DNA of 64,000 nucleotides from Bordetella genomosp. 13 (GCF_002119665.1 NZ_CP021111.1:4216001-4280000); one strand, 5' to 3'; shown: positions 1 through 9,871, counted from the first letter of the stretch. Made by a program: numbers and translations. The notes: generated by a model from the sequence alone, not told the origin.

Positions 1-1
1 C

Positions 2-685
2 GTGCTGTGCGATGGCGCGGGCGGCGAGGACGTGCGGCGCGAATACGGCCAGCACGCGGTGCTGACCAGTGCGCATGCCGCGCTGGCGCGCGGCGACTGG
101 GCGTACGAGCGCTTCACGCGCGAAGGTCCGCTGGCGATGCTGCCGCACCCGCACCTGGCGGAGACCTATTCGGTGGTGTGGTGCTGCGCGCCGGCGCATG
201 CCGCCGCACTGGCGCGGATGGACGACGCGGCGTTCTCCGCCGCGCTGAACCAGGCGTTCGGCACCCGGCTGGGTCGGCTGCGCAGCCAGGCGCCGCGGCA
301 CGTGTTCCCGCTCGAACTGAAGGCGCGCCATTCGCAGGCGCAGGGCCGGGTGGCGACCATCGGCAACGCGGCGCAAACCTTGCACCCGGTGGCGGGACAG
401 GGCCTGAACCTGGGCTTGCGCGATGCCGCGCGGCTGGCGCAGGCGCTGGCCGGGTGGCTGATCGCCCCGCACGCCGACCCCACCCCCCGGCTGGCCGAAT
501 TCGCCCAGGCGCGCCGCGGCGACCGCTGGATCACGGCCGGCGTGACCGACCTGATGCCGCGCCTGTTCACCACCGGACTGGCGCCGGTGGAACATGCCTG
601 CGGGCTGGCGTTGCTGGCCATGGACCTGGCGCCGCCGCTGCGCGCGCCGCTTGCGCGCCATCTGTTGCAGGGCCTGCGCGCCTGA
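2..685 (+). CDS. UbiH/UbiF-type FAD monooxygenase, 5' end cut off by window
   Basis: This is the C-terminal part (about 227 residues) of a flavin-dependent hydroxylase of the UbiH/UbiF/VisC/COQ6 family, whose members hydroxylate the ubiquinone ring. The recognisable signature is the second FAD-binding motif, GNAAQTLHPVAGQGLNLGLRD, at about residues 121-141, where the family normally reads G-D-A-A-H. The reading frame is open at base 2, so the N-terminal Rossmann fold lies outside the window. It ends with TGA at 683-685, 118 nt before dusB. The family call is firm; the exact ring position hydroxylated cannot be read from this fragment. Confidence 0.85.
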   Translation: MLCDGAGGEDVRREYGQHAVLTSAHAALARGDWAYERFTREGPLAMLPHPHLAETYSVVWCCAPAHAAALARMDDAAFSAALNQAFGTRLGRLRSQAPRHVFPLELKARHSQAQGRVATIGNAAQTLHPVAGQGLNLGLRDAARLAQALAGWLIAPHADPTPRLAEFAQARRGDRWITAGVTDLMPRLFTTGLAPVEHACGLALLAMDLAPPLRAPLARHLLQGLRA

Positions 686-803
686 GCTGGCGTCCGGGAA
701 CGCAGTGCCCCGGGCGATCCGCACTTGCTGCAATCTCGTCGTAACCCGGCAACTGACCCAAGTCGTAAATAAGGGCCGAAACAAGCGCGGCTAAAATCCG
801 GCG

Positions 804-1832
804 ATGCGCATCGGCCCCTGGACTCTTCCCAACAACGTATTGGTCGCCCCCATGGCGGGCGTCACCGACCGCCCCTACCGCCAGCTCTGCAAGCGGTTGG
901 GCGCGGGCTATGCCGTTTCCGAGATGGCCGCCAGCAATCCGCGCCTGTGGGAAAGCGTCAAGACCTCGCGCCGCCTGAACCACGACGGCGAGATCGACCC
1001 GGTATCGGTGCAGATCGCCGGGGCCGATCCGGCCATGATGGCCGAGGCCGCCGCCTTCAACGTGTCGCGCGGCGCCCGCATCATCGACATCAACATGGGC
1101 TGTCCGGTGAAGAAGGTGTGCAATCTGGCCAGCGGCTCGGCGCTGCTGCGCCACGAAGATCTCATCGCCCGCATCCTCGATGCAGTGGTCGCCGCCTGTG
1201 CGCCGCTGGGCGTGCCGGTCACGCTGAAGACGCGCACCGGCTGGGATCGCACCAGCCGCAACGCGCTGCGCGTGGCGCTGCTGGCGCAGGAAGCCGGCAT
1301 CGCCGCCCTTACCCTGCACGGCCGCACGCGCGCCGACCTGTACACCGGCGAGGCCGAGTACGACACCATCCGCGAGGTCAAGGCCGCCCTGCGCATTCCC
1401 GTGGTGGCCAACGGCGACATCGACTCTCCGGAAAAGGCGAAAGCCGTCCTGGATTACACTGGCGCCGATGCGGTCATGATCGGACGCGCGGCCCAGGGCA
1501 GGCCCTGGATTTTCCGCGAGGTCGATCATTTCCTGCGTACCGGCGCCAAGCTTTCGCCTCCCACGACGGCCGAAATGCGCGACCTGCTGCTTGAACACCT
1601 CGACGATCACTACCGCTTCTATGGCGAGCACACCGGCGTACGCACGGCGCGCAAGCACATAGGCTGGTATCTGGACGGCCTGCCCGGCGCCGAGGAATTC
1701 CGGGCCCGAATGAACCTCATCGACAACACCGCGGAGCAATCCCGCGCGGTGGCGTCATGGTTCGACGGCCTGGTGCGCGGACAGGCGCCGGCCCCTGCGG
1801 CCGGCCCGGTTCCCGCACGACTGGCGGCCTGA
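804..1832 (+). CDS. dusB: tRNA-dihydrouridine synthase B
   Basis: DusB is an FMN enzyme that reduces specific uridines in the tRNA D-loop to dihydrouridine. The 342-residue TIM-barrel protein opens with the family motif MAGVTDRPYR (residues 17-26). It carries the active-site segment NMGCPVKKVCN around Cys100, and then KTRTGW and the phosphate-binding ANGDI. Its length is normal for DusB. It lies directly upstream of fis, an arrangement known from many proteobacteria, in which the dusB promoter drives both genes. A short C-terminal Ala/Pro-rich tail is not part of the fold. Confidence 0.96.
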   Translation: MRIGPWTLPNNVLVAPMAGVTDRPYRQLCKRLGAGYAVSEMAASNPRLWESVKTSRRLNHDGEIDPVSVQIAGADPAMMAEAAAFNVSRGARIIDINMGCPVKKVCNLASGSALLRHEDLIARILDAVVAACAPLGVPVTLKTRTGWDRTSRNALRVALLAQEAGIAALTLHGRTRADLYTGEAEYDTIREVKAALRIPVVANGDIDSPEKAKAVLDYTGADAVMIGRAAQGRPWIFREVDHFLRTGAKLSPPTTAEMRDLLLEHLDDHYRFYGEHTGVRTARKHIGWYLDGLPGAEEFRARMNLIDNTAEQSRAVASWFDGLVRGQAPAPAAGPVPARLAA

Positions 1833-1884
1833 GCCCGCCGGTCCCATCCTTTTTTTCATACAACAACAAACAATCGATCTGTTT

Positions 1885-2124
1885 ATGAGCAAGCGAGATG
1901 TTCTTCAAGAATGCGTGCGCGCCAGCCTGGAGCGCTATTTCGAGGACCTGGGCGATTCCGAGCCGCATGACATGTGGGACATGGTGATGCGCTGCGTGGA
2001 GCGTCCGGTGCTCGAAGTCGCCCTGGAGCGCTCCGGCGGCAACCAGTCGCGCGCCTCGGAAATGCTCGGCATCACCCGCAACACCCTGCGCAAGAAGCTG
2101 CTCGCGCACAACATCCAGCTTTGA
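1885..2124 (+). CDS. fis: Fis-family nucleoid/DNA-binding protein
   Basis: This 79-residue protein consists mainly of the Fis dimer helices and the C-terminal helix-turn-helix. The recognition helix region is [19 protein letters not shown] (about residues 53-71), nearly the textbook Fis/NtrC-type HTH. Fis bends DNA and modulates rRNA promoters, recombination and replication initiation. It is shorter at the N terminus than the 98-residue E. coli protein, as is usual in betaproteobacteria. It starts 52 nt after dusB and ends 16 nt before purH, so the three genes are probably co-transcribed. Confidence 0.95.
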   Translation: MSKRDVLQECVRASLERYFEDLGDSEPHDMWDMVMRCVERPVLEVALERSGGNQSRASEMLGITRNTLRKKLLAHNIQL

Positions 2125-2140
2125 CCCTCGCATCCTCGCC

Positions 2141-3730
2141 ATGAAAATCGAAACTGCCCTGCTCTCGGTCTCCGACAAGACCGGCATCGTCGAATTCGCA
2201 CGCGCGCTGCACACGCGCGGCGTGCGCCTCTTGTCCACCGGCGGCACCGCCAAGCTGCTGGCCGAGTCGGGCCTGCCCGTGACCGAAGTGGCCGAGCACA
2301 CCGGCTCGCCCGAGATCCTGGACGGCCGCGTGAAGACGCTGCACCCGAAGATCCATGGCGGCCTGCTGGCCCGCCGGGACAGCGCCGAGCACCTGGACAC
2401 GCTGGGCAAGCATGGCATCGACCGCATCGACATGCTGGTGGTGAACCTGTATCCCTTCCGCGAAACCATCGCCAAGCCGGGCTGCACCTTCGCCGACGCG
2501 GTCGAGAACATCGACATCGGCGGCCCGGCCATGCTGCGCGCCGCCGCCAAGAACCACGGCACTGAAGCCGGCGGCGTGACGGTGGTGATCGACCCGGTGG
2601 ACTACACCCGCGTGCTGGCCGAGATCGACCAGTCGGGCGGCACCTCGTATGCGCTGCGCCTGGAACTGGCCGGCAAGGTCTACGCGCACACGGCCGCCTA
2701 CGACGGCGCCATCGCCGCGTATCTCAGCAGCCTGTCCGAGCCCGCGCCCGCGCAAGAGGCCGCACCGGCCCGCAACGAATGGCCGCGCATCCTGACGCTG
2801 CAACTGCGCCAGGAACAGGCCCTGCGCTACGGCGAGAATCCGCACCAGAGCGCCGCGTTCTATGTCGATGCGCAGCGTCCCGCCGGCCTGCTGGGCAACT
2901 ACCGCCAGCTGCAGGGCAAGGAACTGTCGTACAACAACATCGCCGACGCCGATGCCGCCTGGGAATGCGTGCGCGGCTTCGACACGCCGGCCTGCGTCAT
3001 CGTCAAGCATGCCAACCCGTGCGGCGTGGCCATCGCCCCCGACACGCTGACGGCCTACCAGAAGGCCTTCAAGACCGATCCCACCTCGGCCTTCGGCGGC
3101 ATCATCGCTTTCAACCGTCCGGTGGACGCCGCCACGGCCGAAGCCGTCAGCGGCCAGTTCCTGGAAGTGCTGCTGGCGCCCGCGTATGACGGCGCCGCGC
3201 TGGCCATCCTGGCCGGCAAGAAGAACGTGCGCGTGCTAGAGGTGCCCGCGGGCGCCGGCCAGAATGCGCTGGACGTCAAGCGCGTGGGCGGCGGCTGGCT
3301 GGTGCAGAGCCCGGACGCCTACAGCGTGCCGCGCGATGCGCTGAAGGTGGTGACCAAGCGCGCGCCCACCGAGGCCGAAATGAACGATCTGGCGTTCGCC
3401 TGGAAGGTGGCCAAGTACGTGAAGTCCAACGCCATCGTGTTCTGCGCGGGCGGCATGACGCTGGGCGTGGGCGCGGGCCAGATGAGCCGCATCGACTCGG
3501 CGCGCATCGCGTCGATCAAGGCCGAGAACGCCGGCCTCACGCTGCGCGGTTCGGCCGTGGCTTCGGACGCGTTCTTCCCGTTCCGCGACGGCCTGGACGT
3601 GGTGGTGGCCGCGGGCGCGACCTGCGTGATCCAGCCGGGCGGCAGCGTGCGTGACGATGAAGTCATCGCCGCGGCCGACGAGCACGGCATCGCCATGGTG
3701 CTGACCGGCACCCGCCACTTCCGCCACTGA
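2141..3730 (+). CDS. purH: Bifunctional AICAR formyltransferase / IMP cyclohydrolase
   Basis: PurH catalyses the last two steps of de novo IMP synthesis. The 529-residue length is normal. The N-terminal cyclohydrolase (MGS-like) domain shows [11 protein letters not shown] and the segment [17 protein letters not shown] (about residues 123-139). The C-terminal transformylase domain shows the catalytic K-H pair in [10 protein letters not shown] and the closing motif GTRHFRH. It follows fis closely and is followed 4 nt later by ruvC, so it sits in the middle of a dusB-fis-purH-ruvC run. Confidence 0.97.
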   Translation: MKIETALLSVSDKTGIVEFARALHTRGVRLLSTGGTAKLLAESGLPVTEVAEHTGSPEILDGRVKTLHPKIHGGLLARRDSAEHLDTLGKHGIDRIDMLVVNLYPFRETIAKPGCTFADAVENIDIGGPAMLRAAAKNHGTEAGGVTVVIDPVDYTRVLAEIDQSGGTSYALRLELAGKVYAHTAAYDGAIAAYLSSLSEPAPAQEAAPARNEWPRILTLQLRQEQALRYGENPHQSAAFYVDAQRPAGLLGNYRQLQGKELSYNNIADADAAWECVRGFDTPACVIVKHANPCGVAIAPDTLTAYQKAFKTDPTSAFGGIIAFNRPVDAATAEAVSGQFLEVLLAPAYDGAALAILAGKKNVRVLEVPAGAGQNALDVKRVGGGWLVQSPDAYSVPRDALKVVTKRAPTEAEMNDLAFAWKVAKYVKSNAIVFCAGGMTLGVGAGQMSRIDSARIASIKAENAGLTLRGSAVASDAFFPFRDGLDVVVAAGATCVIQPGGSVRDDEVIAAADEHGIAMVLTGTRHFRH

Positions 3731-3734
3731 ACGC

Positions 3735-4283
3735 ATGCGCGTCCTCGGCATCGATCCCGGCCTGCGCCGCACCGGCTTCGGTGTGATCGATGCCGAAGGC
3801 ATGCGGCTGCGCTACGTGGCCAGCGGCACCATCGTCGTGCCGCCGGCCCTGTCGCTGCCCGAGCGGCTGAAGGTCATCCTGGACAACCTGCGCGAAGTCG
3901 CGCGCGAGACGCAGCCTGACGTGGCCGCGCTCGAAATCGTGTTTCTCAACGCCAATCCCGCCTCTACATTGCTGCTGGGCCAGGCCCGCGGCGCGGCGCT
4001 GTGCGCGCTGGCGGACAGCAGTCTCGATGTGCACGAGTACACCGCGCTGCAGATCAAGAAGGCGGTGGTCGGCACGGGGCGCGCGGCGAAAGAGCAGGTG
4101 CAGATGATGGTGCAGCGGCTGCTCTCGCTCAACGGCACTCCCGCGCCCGACTCGGCCGACGCGTTGGCCTGCGCGATCTGCCACGCGCACGTCGGGCCGC
4201 TGCAGCAGCGGCTGGGCGGCGTGATCGAACGCGCGGGAAAAAGCTCGCGGCCCGGCATACGCAATGGACGGCTGGTGGGCTGA
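3735..4283 (+). CDS. ruvC: Holliday junction resolvase RuvC
   Basis: RuvC is the dimeric endonuclease that cuts Holliday junctions brought to it by RuvAB. The four acidic residues of the RNase-H-like active site are visible: D7 in [11 protein letters not shown] in [13 protein letters not shown] (about residue 69), and the two Asp in DSADALACA (about residues 139-142). The 182-residue length is normal. It starts 4 nt after purH. A 160-nt gap then separates it from ruvA; no CTG-N10-CAG LexA box is seen in that gap. Confidence 0.96.
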   Translation: MRVLGIDPGLRRTGFGVIDAEGMRLRYVASGTIVVPPALSLPERLKVILDNLREVARETQPDVAALEIVFLNANPASTLLLGQARGAALCALADSSLDVHEYTALQIKKAVVGTGRAAKEQVQMMVQRLLSLNGTPAPDSADALACAICHAHVGPLQQRLGGVIERAGKSSRPGIRNGRLVG

Positions 4284-4443
4284 CGCCACAGCGTTTCGCT
4301 GCGTCGTCGTCGATGTCGAACCTCCCATTTCCTGCGGGCACACTCTAGCCGCTGAACGCATGCCGTTGAACCGGCCGCCGGAGCGATAGAATCCGCCATC
4401 GGCCGCCCTTCCGCGCGGCCCCTCCCTTATTCCCTGCGCACTC

Positions 4444-5016
4444 ATGATCGGACGCCTTACCGGTACCCTGCTCGAGAAGACCCCGCCCACCGTCTGCGTC
4501 GACGTCAATGGCGTCGGCTATGAAGTCGACGTGCCCATGAGCACGCTGTATGCGCTGCCCGAGACCGGCGCGCGCGTCACGCTGTACACGCACATGGTGG
4601 TGCGCGAGGATGCGCATCTGCTGTTCGGGTTCGCCTCGCAGGCCGAACGCGCGGCCTTCCGACAACTGATCAAGATCACCGGCGTCGGCGCACGCATCGC
4701 GCTGGCGCTGCTTTCCGGTATGTCGGTGGCCGAACTGTCGCAGGCCGTCACGCTGCAGGAATCGGGACGCCTGACGCGCGTGCCGGGCATCGGCAAGAAG
4801 ACGGCCGAGCGGCTGCTGCTGGAGCTGCGCGGCAAGCTGGGCGCCGACATCGGCGCCACGCCGCACGCCGTGCCGGACAGCCAGTCGGACATCCTGAACG
4901 CGCTGCTGGCGCTGGGCTATTCGGACAAGGAATCGCAGCTTGCGCTGAAGCAGCTGCCCGAAGGCGTCAGCGTGTCCGACGGCATCCGCCTGGCGTTGAA
5001 GGCGCTGGTGCGTTGA
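4444..5016 (+). CDS. ruvA: Holliday junction branch-migration protein RuvA
   Basis: RuvA forms the tetrameric clamp on four-way junctions that recruits the RuvB motor. The 190-residue protein begins MIGRLTG, has the OB-fold N-terminal domain, and carries the two helix-hairpin-helix motifs [15 protein letters not shown] and [19 protein letters not shown]. The C-terminal domain III that contacts RuvB ends in a short helix. Unusually, ruvB is not next: it lies 3.2 kb downstream, behind four minus-strand genes. Confidence 0.96.
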   Translation: MIGRLTGTLLEKTPPTVCVDVNGVGYEVDVPMSTLYALPETGARVTLYTHMVVREDAHLLFGFASQAERAAFRQLIKITGVGARIALALLSGMSVAELSQAVTLQESGRLTRVPGIGKKTAERLLLELRGKLGADIGATPHAVPDSQSDILNALLALGYSDKESQLALKQLPEGVSVSDGIRLALKALVR

Positions 5017-5055
5017 AGGCGCGGTGAGCTGACGGCCCTGGTGCGCTGAAAGCCT

Positions 5056-5072
5056 GCCGCCGGCGCGGCGGC
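5056..5072. terminator. GC-rich hairpin between convergent ruvA and epimerase gene
   Basis: A 6-bp perfect stem (GCCGCC / GGCGGC, loop GGCGC) lies in the 63-nt gap between the two convergent stops. There is no T tract on either side, so its action as an intrinsic terminator is uncertain. Confidence 0.3.
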
Positions 5073-5079
5073 TCCGCGC

Positions 5080-6021
5080 CTACGGCAACCCGATGTCGGC
5101 CGGCTTGCCGCCCCGCTTCAGGTACCCCGGCGCCACCGCCTCCAGCGCGGTCGGCACCACGCCCAGCTCGGGCGCGAGACCGCCGGGACACACGTTGTCC
5201 ACGCTGAGCGAGTCGAGGTTGTCGCGCGACATCAGCGGCGTGCCGGGCAGCATTTCCATCAGGCCCGCCTGCAGGCGGCCGAGTCCCATCGGAATCTCGA
5301 TCACGGGCCGGCGATGGCCGCTCCACAGTGCGCTAAGCCGCACGATGTCGGCCAGCGTATGCACCTGCGGCCCACAGAGCTCATACGTGCGGCCCCATGC
5401 ATGGCTGTTGCCCAGCACGTTGGCCATGGCGGCGGCCACGTCGCTGACGTAGACCGGCTGCATGCGCGATCGCGCGCCGGCCAGCGGCAGCACGGGGAAG
5501 ATGCGCGCCAGCCGCGCGAACATGTTGGTGAAATTGTCGTCGGGCCCGAAAACGACCGATGGGCGGAAGATGGTCCAGCCGCCCTCCCAGCCCTGCAACT
5601 CGTTGCGCAGCGCGGCTTCGCCATCGCCCTTCGAGCGCAGATACATGCTGGGCCCCTGCGAGTCGGCGCCCAGCGCGCTGACGTGCAGCAGATGCGCCAC
5701 CCCGGTGCGCCGACAGGCCCGCGCAATGCGCTGGGGCAGCTGCACGTGGGCCCGCGCGAAGGCGCCGCCGTAGGGTCGCCCGCGGCCGCCGTGCAGTATG
5801 CCCACCAGATTGACCACGGCCCCGCCTTCAGGCATCAGCCGCTCGAGCGCGGCATCGTCGTGCACATCGGCCTGGATGAGAGTGACCGTGGGCAGCACCA
5901 GCATGTCGCGCCCGCTGCCGTAGCGGCGCGTGGGCACCACCACCGTGTGCCCGCCGGCCGATAAGCGCGCCGCCAGGTGCCGGCCCAGGAAGCCGGTGCC
6001 GCCGATGACTAGGATACGCAT
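5080..6021 (-). CDS. Complex I NDUFA9-like NAD(P)-binding epimerase family protein
   Basis: This 313-residue member of the atypical extended SDR group resembles the NDUFA9 subunit of respiratory complex I and related bacterial proteins. The N-terminal nucleotide-binding motif is ILVIGGTGFLGRHLA (residues 3-17), followed by PTRR and VNLVGIL. It lacks a clear YxxxK catalytic pair; the region LLHVSALGADSQGPSMYLRSKGDGE holds Y and K with the spacing typical of the NDUFA9 group. The substrate is unknown. It is convergent with ruvA and upstream of nothing co-oriented within 130 nt. Confidence 0.8.
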   Translation of the reverse strand: MRILVIGGTGFLGRHLAARLSAGGHTVVVPTRRYGSGRDMLVLPTVTLIQADVHDDAALERLMPEGGAVVNLVGILHGGRGRPYGGAFARAHVQLPQRIARACRRTGVAHLLHVSALGADSQGPSMYLRSKGDGEAALRNELQGWEGGWTIFRPSVVFGPDDNFTNMFARLARIFPVLPLAGARSRMQPVYVSDVAAAMANVLGNSHAWGRTYELCGPQVHTLADIVRLSALWSGHRRPVIEIPMGLGRLQAGLMEMLPGTPLMSRDNLDSLSVDNVCPGGLAPELGVVPTALEAVAPGYLKRGGKPADIGLP

Positions 6022-6150
6022 GATGTCGCAGCTCCTGGCGCGTCAGTAGACCGGGCCATTCTGCCCCAGTCCGCACGCCCGCCGCAACCTCCGGCGCCGT
6101 TCCGTGCCGGAACCGCCCGGCCAGGGGGCGACAGGACACGGCCGCGCGGG

Positions 6151-6756
6151 CTAGGCGCGGTCCGCGGGGTCGGCCAGGCAGGCGCGGATCAGGCGGGATA
6201 GTCCGCTGGAATCGCCGTTGTACGCGTCGATGGAGGCACGCACCATCTCGTCCTGGCTAGCCGCACTCCAGTCGATGCGCAGCCCGGCCTGGCGCGCCAG
6301 CTGGCCCATGAATTCGCGCTGCGTGCGGCCGTTGCCTTCGCGGAACGGATGCAGCACGTTGATCTCGCCGAGATAGTGTCCGGCACGCTGGCTGAACTGG
6401 TCGGGATCCAATCCGCGCAGATGGTTCTCGCCGGCCAGTTGGTCGAACAGCCGGCCCGCCGCGCTTTCGATCATGAGCTTGCGGGCGAACACGGTGTGGC
6501 CTTTCCGTATTTCCACGCTTCGCACCTGGCCGGCCCAGTCGTAGACGTCGCCGAACAGGCGGGCATGGATCTGCAGCAGGTGCGGCAGGTCGAAATGACC
6601 CGCGACCGGATGCTCGCGAAGTTCGGCCGCGCGCAAAAAAGAAAGGGTGGACTCGACCTTGTCGAGCGCACCCTGATTCTTGATGCCCAGCAGGTTGCGC
6701 AACACCTCCGTGCCGCTGTACAGGTACGGATCGCCGCGGTCTCCTGCGTATTTCAT
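6151..6756 (-). CDS. Fic-domain AMPylating toxin (class I)
   Basis: Fic proteins transfer AMP (sometimes another nucleotide moiety) onto hydroxyl side chains of targets; in VbhT/FicT-type modules the targets are DNA gyrase and topoisomerase IV. The 201-residue protein carries the complete motif HPFREGNGRTQR at residues 136-147, matching HxFx(D/E)GNGRxxR, so it should be catalytically competent. No internal inhibitory (S/T)xxxE(G/N) helix is seen, which fits class I, where the inhibitor is a separate protein. That protein is the gene immediately upstream, which overlaps it by ATGA. The pair lies between ruvA and ruvB. Confidence 0.9.
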   Translation of the reverse strand: MKYAGDRGDPYLYSGTEVLRNLLGIKNQGALDKVESTLSFLRAAELREHPVAGHFDLPHLLQIHARLFGDVYDWAGQVRSVEIRKGHTVFARKLMIESAAGRLFDQLAGENHLRGLDPDQFSQRAGHYLGEINVLHPFREGNGRTQREFMGQLARQAGLRIDWSAASQDEMVRASIDAYNGDSSGLSRLIRACLADPADRA

Positions 6757-7028
6757 GCCATTTCTAGGCGCACTCGCATCTTGAAATCGGCCACGGCGGC
6801 GCCGATGGTGATTTCGCCGCGCGCCCAGCGCTCGGCATCGGCCACCGCCCGGGGATCGGGCTCGAGCCCTTCCATGCGCTGGCTGGCCAGCGCGCTGCGC
6901 ACGGCTGCCAATCGCTCGAAGTGTTCGTGTTCGGCCAGCAGGGATTGGGTGGGATTCGGCAAGTTGGCATCCGGTGCGGCCGCGCTTGCGGCGACCGCTT
7001 TAGACCCGGTATCTGAAGGTGGGAACAT
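6753..7028 (-). CDS. Fic antitoxin, VbhA/FicA-like
   Basis: This 91-residue protein immediately precedes and overlaps the Fic toxin gene by 4 nt (ATGA), so translation is coupled. Residues 49-54 read SQRMEG, which matches the (S/T)xxxE(G/N) inhibitory motif. In VbhA and FicA the glutamate of this motif reaches into the Fic active site and blocks productive ATP binding. The later segment DAERWARGEITIGAAV is also typical of the VbhA-like C terminus. The N-terminal 25 residues are Ala/Pro-rich and probably disordered; a later start is possible. Confidence 0.85.
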   Translation of the reverse strand: MFPPSDTGSKAVAASAAAPDANLPNPTQSLLAEHEHFERLAAVRSALASQRMEGLEPDPRAVADAERWARGEITIGAAVADFKMRVRLEMA

Positions 7029-7090
7029 CCCGCCATTTTAGCGCAAAACGCCTGATTTATCAGTCGCTTATTGATGAAGAGACGACCTTG

Positions 7091-8059
7091 TCAGCCGGCC
7101 ATCAGGCGGCCGTATGCCTCCAGATCGACGTTGCCTCCGCTGATGATGACGCCCACCCGGGCGCCGGCCGGAATGGCCACCACCTTGTGCAGCACGGCGG
7201 CCGCGGCCAGGCAGCCGGTGGGCTCCACCACGATCTTCATGCGCTGCGCGAAAAAGCGCATGGTCTGCGCCAGCTGGTCGTCGCCGACGGTGACGATGTC
7301 GGTGACGTTGTCGCGGATGATGGGGAAAGTCAGGTCGCCCAGGTGCGTGGTAGCCGCGCCGTCGGCCAGCGTCTTGGGCGCGGGGATGCGCACCACCTGG
7401 CCCTTGCGCAGCGACTGCTGTCCATCGTTGCCCGCCTCGGGCTCGACGCCGTATACCTTGCATGACGGGCTGAGCGCCTTGGCCGACAACAGCGAGCCCG
7501 ACAGCAGGCCGCCGCCGCCCAGGCAGACGAACAAGTAATCCAATTCGCCCACCTCGTCGAACAGCTCTTTGGCAGCGGTGCCCTGGCCGGTGATCACGTC
7601 GGCGTGGTCGTACGGCGGGATCAGCGCGGCGCCGGTCTCTTGCTGCAAGGCGCGGGTGACGGCCTCGCGGTCGTCCTTGTAGCGGTCATAGGTGACGACC
7701 TTGCCGCCATAGCCCTGGGTAGCCGCCTTCTTGGCGGCGGGCGCGTCCTCGGGCATGACGATGGTCGCCTCGACGCCCAGCAGCCGCGCGGCCAGGGCGA
7801 TGGCCTGCGCATGATTGCCCGACGAGAAGGTAATGACGCCGGCCTTGCGCTGCTCGGGCGTCAGGCGCGAGATCGCATGGTAGCCGCCGCGGAACTTGAA
7901 GGCGCCCATGCGCTGGAAGTTCTCGCACTTGAAGTACAGCCTGGCGCCGGTCAGGCCGTCGGCGGTGGTGGACGTGAGCACCGGCGTGCGGTGGGCCACC
8001 CCGGCGAGGATTTCGCTGGCGCGGACGACATCGGAATAGGTGGGCAGGACGGGCGACAT
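7091..8059 (-). CDS. Threonine/serine dehydratase-type PLP enzyme
   Basis: This fold-type II PLP enzyme probably deaminates threonine or serine, or a hydroxyaspartate. The Schiff-base lysine lies in GAFKFRGG (K55) and the phosphate-binding glycine loop is GGGGLLSG. There is no C-terminal ACT regulatory domain, so it is the short catabolic/racemase-like type (322 residues) rather than biosynthetic IlvA. I start it at ATG 8059 (MSPVLPT...) because that gives the normal family length; the frame stays open to 8227 and codons at 8098 and 8101 are alternatives. The divergent ruvB begins 185 nt away. Confidence 0.85.
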   Translation of the reverse strand: MSPVLPTYSDVVRASEILAGVAHRTPVLTSTTADGLTGARLYFKCENFQRMGAFKFRGGYHAISRLTPEQRKAGVITFSSGNHAQAIALAARLLGVEATIVMPEDAPAAKKAATQGYGGKVVTYDRYKDDREAVTRALQQETGAALIPPYDHADVITGQGTAAKELFDEVGELDYLFVCLGGGGLLSGSLLSAKALSPSCKVYGVEPEAGNDGQQSLRKGQVVRIPAPKTLADGAATTHLGDLTFPIIRDNVTDIVTVGDDQLAQTMRFFAQRMKIVVEPTGCLAAAAVLHKVVAIPAGARVGVIISGGNVDLEAYGRLMAG

Positions 8060-8244
8060 GATGAGCGGATGGCGTAGAGGGTCGAAAGCAAACGGCATCA
8101 TACGCCTGGCCGAGGGCCGCCCGCGCCGCCTTGCGCGCATCGCGGCATCCGCCGCGGCCCACACACGAGCGGCCCGCCGCGCCTCGCTGCGCCCCGAAGC
8201 ACCTTGATGTACCATGGCCTCGCGCATCCGCCGCGCTTCGAACC

Positions 8245-9321
8245 ATGGCCATACAGAACGACTCGCTCTCCTCCCTGCCCGACGCGCCGCGCATTGTCGC
8301 GCCGCAGCCCGTCTCGCCCAACGAAGAATCCATCGAACGCGCCCTGCGTCCCAAGGCGCTGCAGGAATACGTGGGCCAGGCGCGCGCGCGCGAGCAGCTC
8401 GAGATCTTCATCGCGGCGGCGCGCGGACGCGGCGAGGCGCTGGACCACGTGCTGCTGTTCGGTCCACCCGGCCTGGGCAAGACCACGCTGGCGCACATCA
8501 TCGCGCACGAAATGGGCGTGCAGCTGCGCCAGACCTCCGGCCCCGTGCTGGAGCGCCCCGGTGACCTGGCGGCGCTGCTGACCAACCTGGAACGCAACGA
8601 CGTTCTCTTCATCGACGAGATCCACCGCCTCTCGCCCGTGGTCGAGGAAATCCTCTACCCGGCGCTCGAAGACTTCCAGATCGACATCCTGATCGGCGAA
8701 GGCCCCGCCGCGCGCAGCGTCAAGCTCGACCTGCAGCCCTTCACGCTGGTCGGCGCCACCACGCGCGCCGGCATGCTGACCAACCCGCTGCGCGACCGCT
8801 TCGGCATCGTCTCGCGACTCGAGTTCTACGACGTGGCCGACCTGTCGCGCATCGTCACGCGCAGCGCCGGCCTGCTCAACGCCGTCGTCACGCCCGAGGG
8901 CGCACAGGAAGTCGCCCGCCGCGCGCGCGGCACGCCCCGCATCGCCAACCGCCTGCTGCGCCGCGTGCGCGACTATGCCGAAGTGAAGGCCGGCGGCACC
9001 ATCGACGCCGACGTCGCCGGCCGCGCCCTGTCCATGCTGGAGGTCGACCCGCAGGGCCTGGACCTGATGGACCGCAAACTGCTCGAAGCCATCGTGCACA
9101 AATTCGACGGCGGCCCCGTAGGCGTGGACAGCCTGGCCGCGGCCATCGGCGAAGAGCGCGACACCATCGAAGACGTGATCGAACCCTACCTGATCCAGCA
9201 CGGCTACCTGCAACGCACCCCACGCGGCCGCATGGCCACGCAGACCACATGGCGCCACCTGGGACTGGCAGTACCCGCGGGTCGAGCCGGCGGGGATCCG
9301 AGCGGGAATCTGTTCGATTGA
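8245..9321 (+). CDS. ruvB: Holliday junction branch-migration ATPase RuvB
   Basis: RuvB is the AAA+ hexameric motor that drives branch migration with RuvA. The 358-residue protein shows Walker [11 protein letters not shown], Walker B/DEIH in FIDEIHRLS, sensor 1 (GATTRAG) and the arginine-finger region NPLRDRFG. The C-terminal winged helix ends in [10 protein letters not shown] choose ATG 8245 (MAIQNDS) over the longer open frame from 8131 because the extension is unlike RuvB. It stands alone here, divergent from the dehydratase and away from ruvCA. Confidence 0.96.
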   Translation: MAIQNDSLSSLPDAPRIVAPQPVSPNEESIERALRPKALQEYVGQARAREQLEIFIAAARGRGEALDHVLLFGPPGLGKTTLAHIIAHEMGVQLRQTSGPVLERPGDLAALLTNLERNDVLFIDEIHRLSPVVEEILYPALEDFQIDILIGEGPAARSVKLDLQPFTLVGATTRAGMLTNPLRDRFGIVSRLEFYDVADLSRIVTRSAGLLNAVVTPEGAQEVARRARGTPRIANRLLRRVRDYAEVKAGGTIDADVAGRALSMLEVDPQGLDLMDRKLLEAIVHKFDGGPVGVDSLAAAIGEERDTIEDVIEPYLIQHGYLQRTPRGRMATQTTWRHLGLAVPAGRAGGDPSGNLFD

Positions 9322-9380
9322 ACGTCTATGCGATACGGGCGCTTCGGACAGGGCGCTGCGATTCTTTGAGTTCTTAAGTC

Positions 9381-9512
9381 GCCTCCGCGCGGCTTCCCGG
9401 CGTGGGCGGGCCAAGTCGTTCGGCTCGGGCGCGCCATCAGGCGCCCTCGGCCCCCTGCGGGGGCTTCCCTCTCTCCAATTGGCCGTCCCACGCCGGGAAG
9501 CCACGCGGAGGC
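9381..9512. repeat. Palindromic element copy A
   Basis: Arms 9381-9406 and 9487-9512 are inverted repeats of 26 bp with one transition. Between them is the conserved core in reverse orientation (reads 3'-5' relative to copies B, D, F), bounded by CCAAGTCG and CCAATTGG. Its first internal hairpin is the C/G-rich form (GCCCCC-TGC-GGGGGC). It lies in the convergent ruvB/recQ gap. The left flank TTCTTAAGTCGCCTC closely matches the flank of copies D and E. Confidence 0.85.
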
Positions 9513-9739
9513 TGATGAAGAATCAGGCCATCGATGGCATGGCGAACGTAGGCGCGATTCACGGCGGCCATGACGAAGCGTCTGCGCGCCTTCGCTGCCG
9601 CGCCATCGGCGCCTCAGTTTCTATTGCCCATGCGGCCGCACAACGTTCCAAGGAACCTACGAGCAAATCCGGCCAGCCACACCACAACTTGACGCCAGCC
9701 GCCGCTGCCCTGCCCCCTCCCGCATGACGTTGTCGTGAG

Positions 9740-9871
9740 TCCTCTGGCTGGTTCAGGCGGGCCGTGACGGCCAATTGGAGGGAGGGAAGCCGCGTAGCGG
9801 CCGAGGGCGCCTGATGGCGCGCCCGAGCCGAGCGACTTGGCCGGCGCGGCCCGCCTGAACCAGCCAGAGGA
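9740..9871. repeat. Palindromic element copy B
   Basis: Arms 9740-9763 and 9848-9871 are a perfect 24-bp inverted repeat (TCCTCTGGCTGGTTCAGG...). The core is in forward orientation (CGGCCAATTGG...GACTTGGCCG), with the GCCGC-GTA-GCGGC hairpin. It shares the ruvB/recQ convergent gap with copy A. The 227 nt between A and B hold no convincing gene. Confidence 0.85.

Noticed and set aside
4284..4443. LexA box upstream of ruvA
   Set aside because: No CTG-N10-CAG match in the ruvC-ruvA gap, unlike the clear one before the double uvrA.
9381..9871. CRISPR or IS-end interpretation of elements A and B
   Set aside because: Two copies with different arms, no regular spacers, no transposase or target-site duplication seen.
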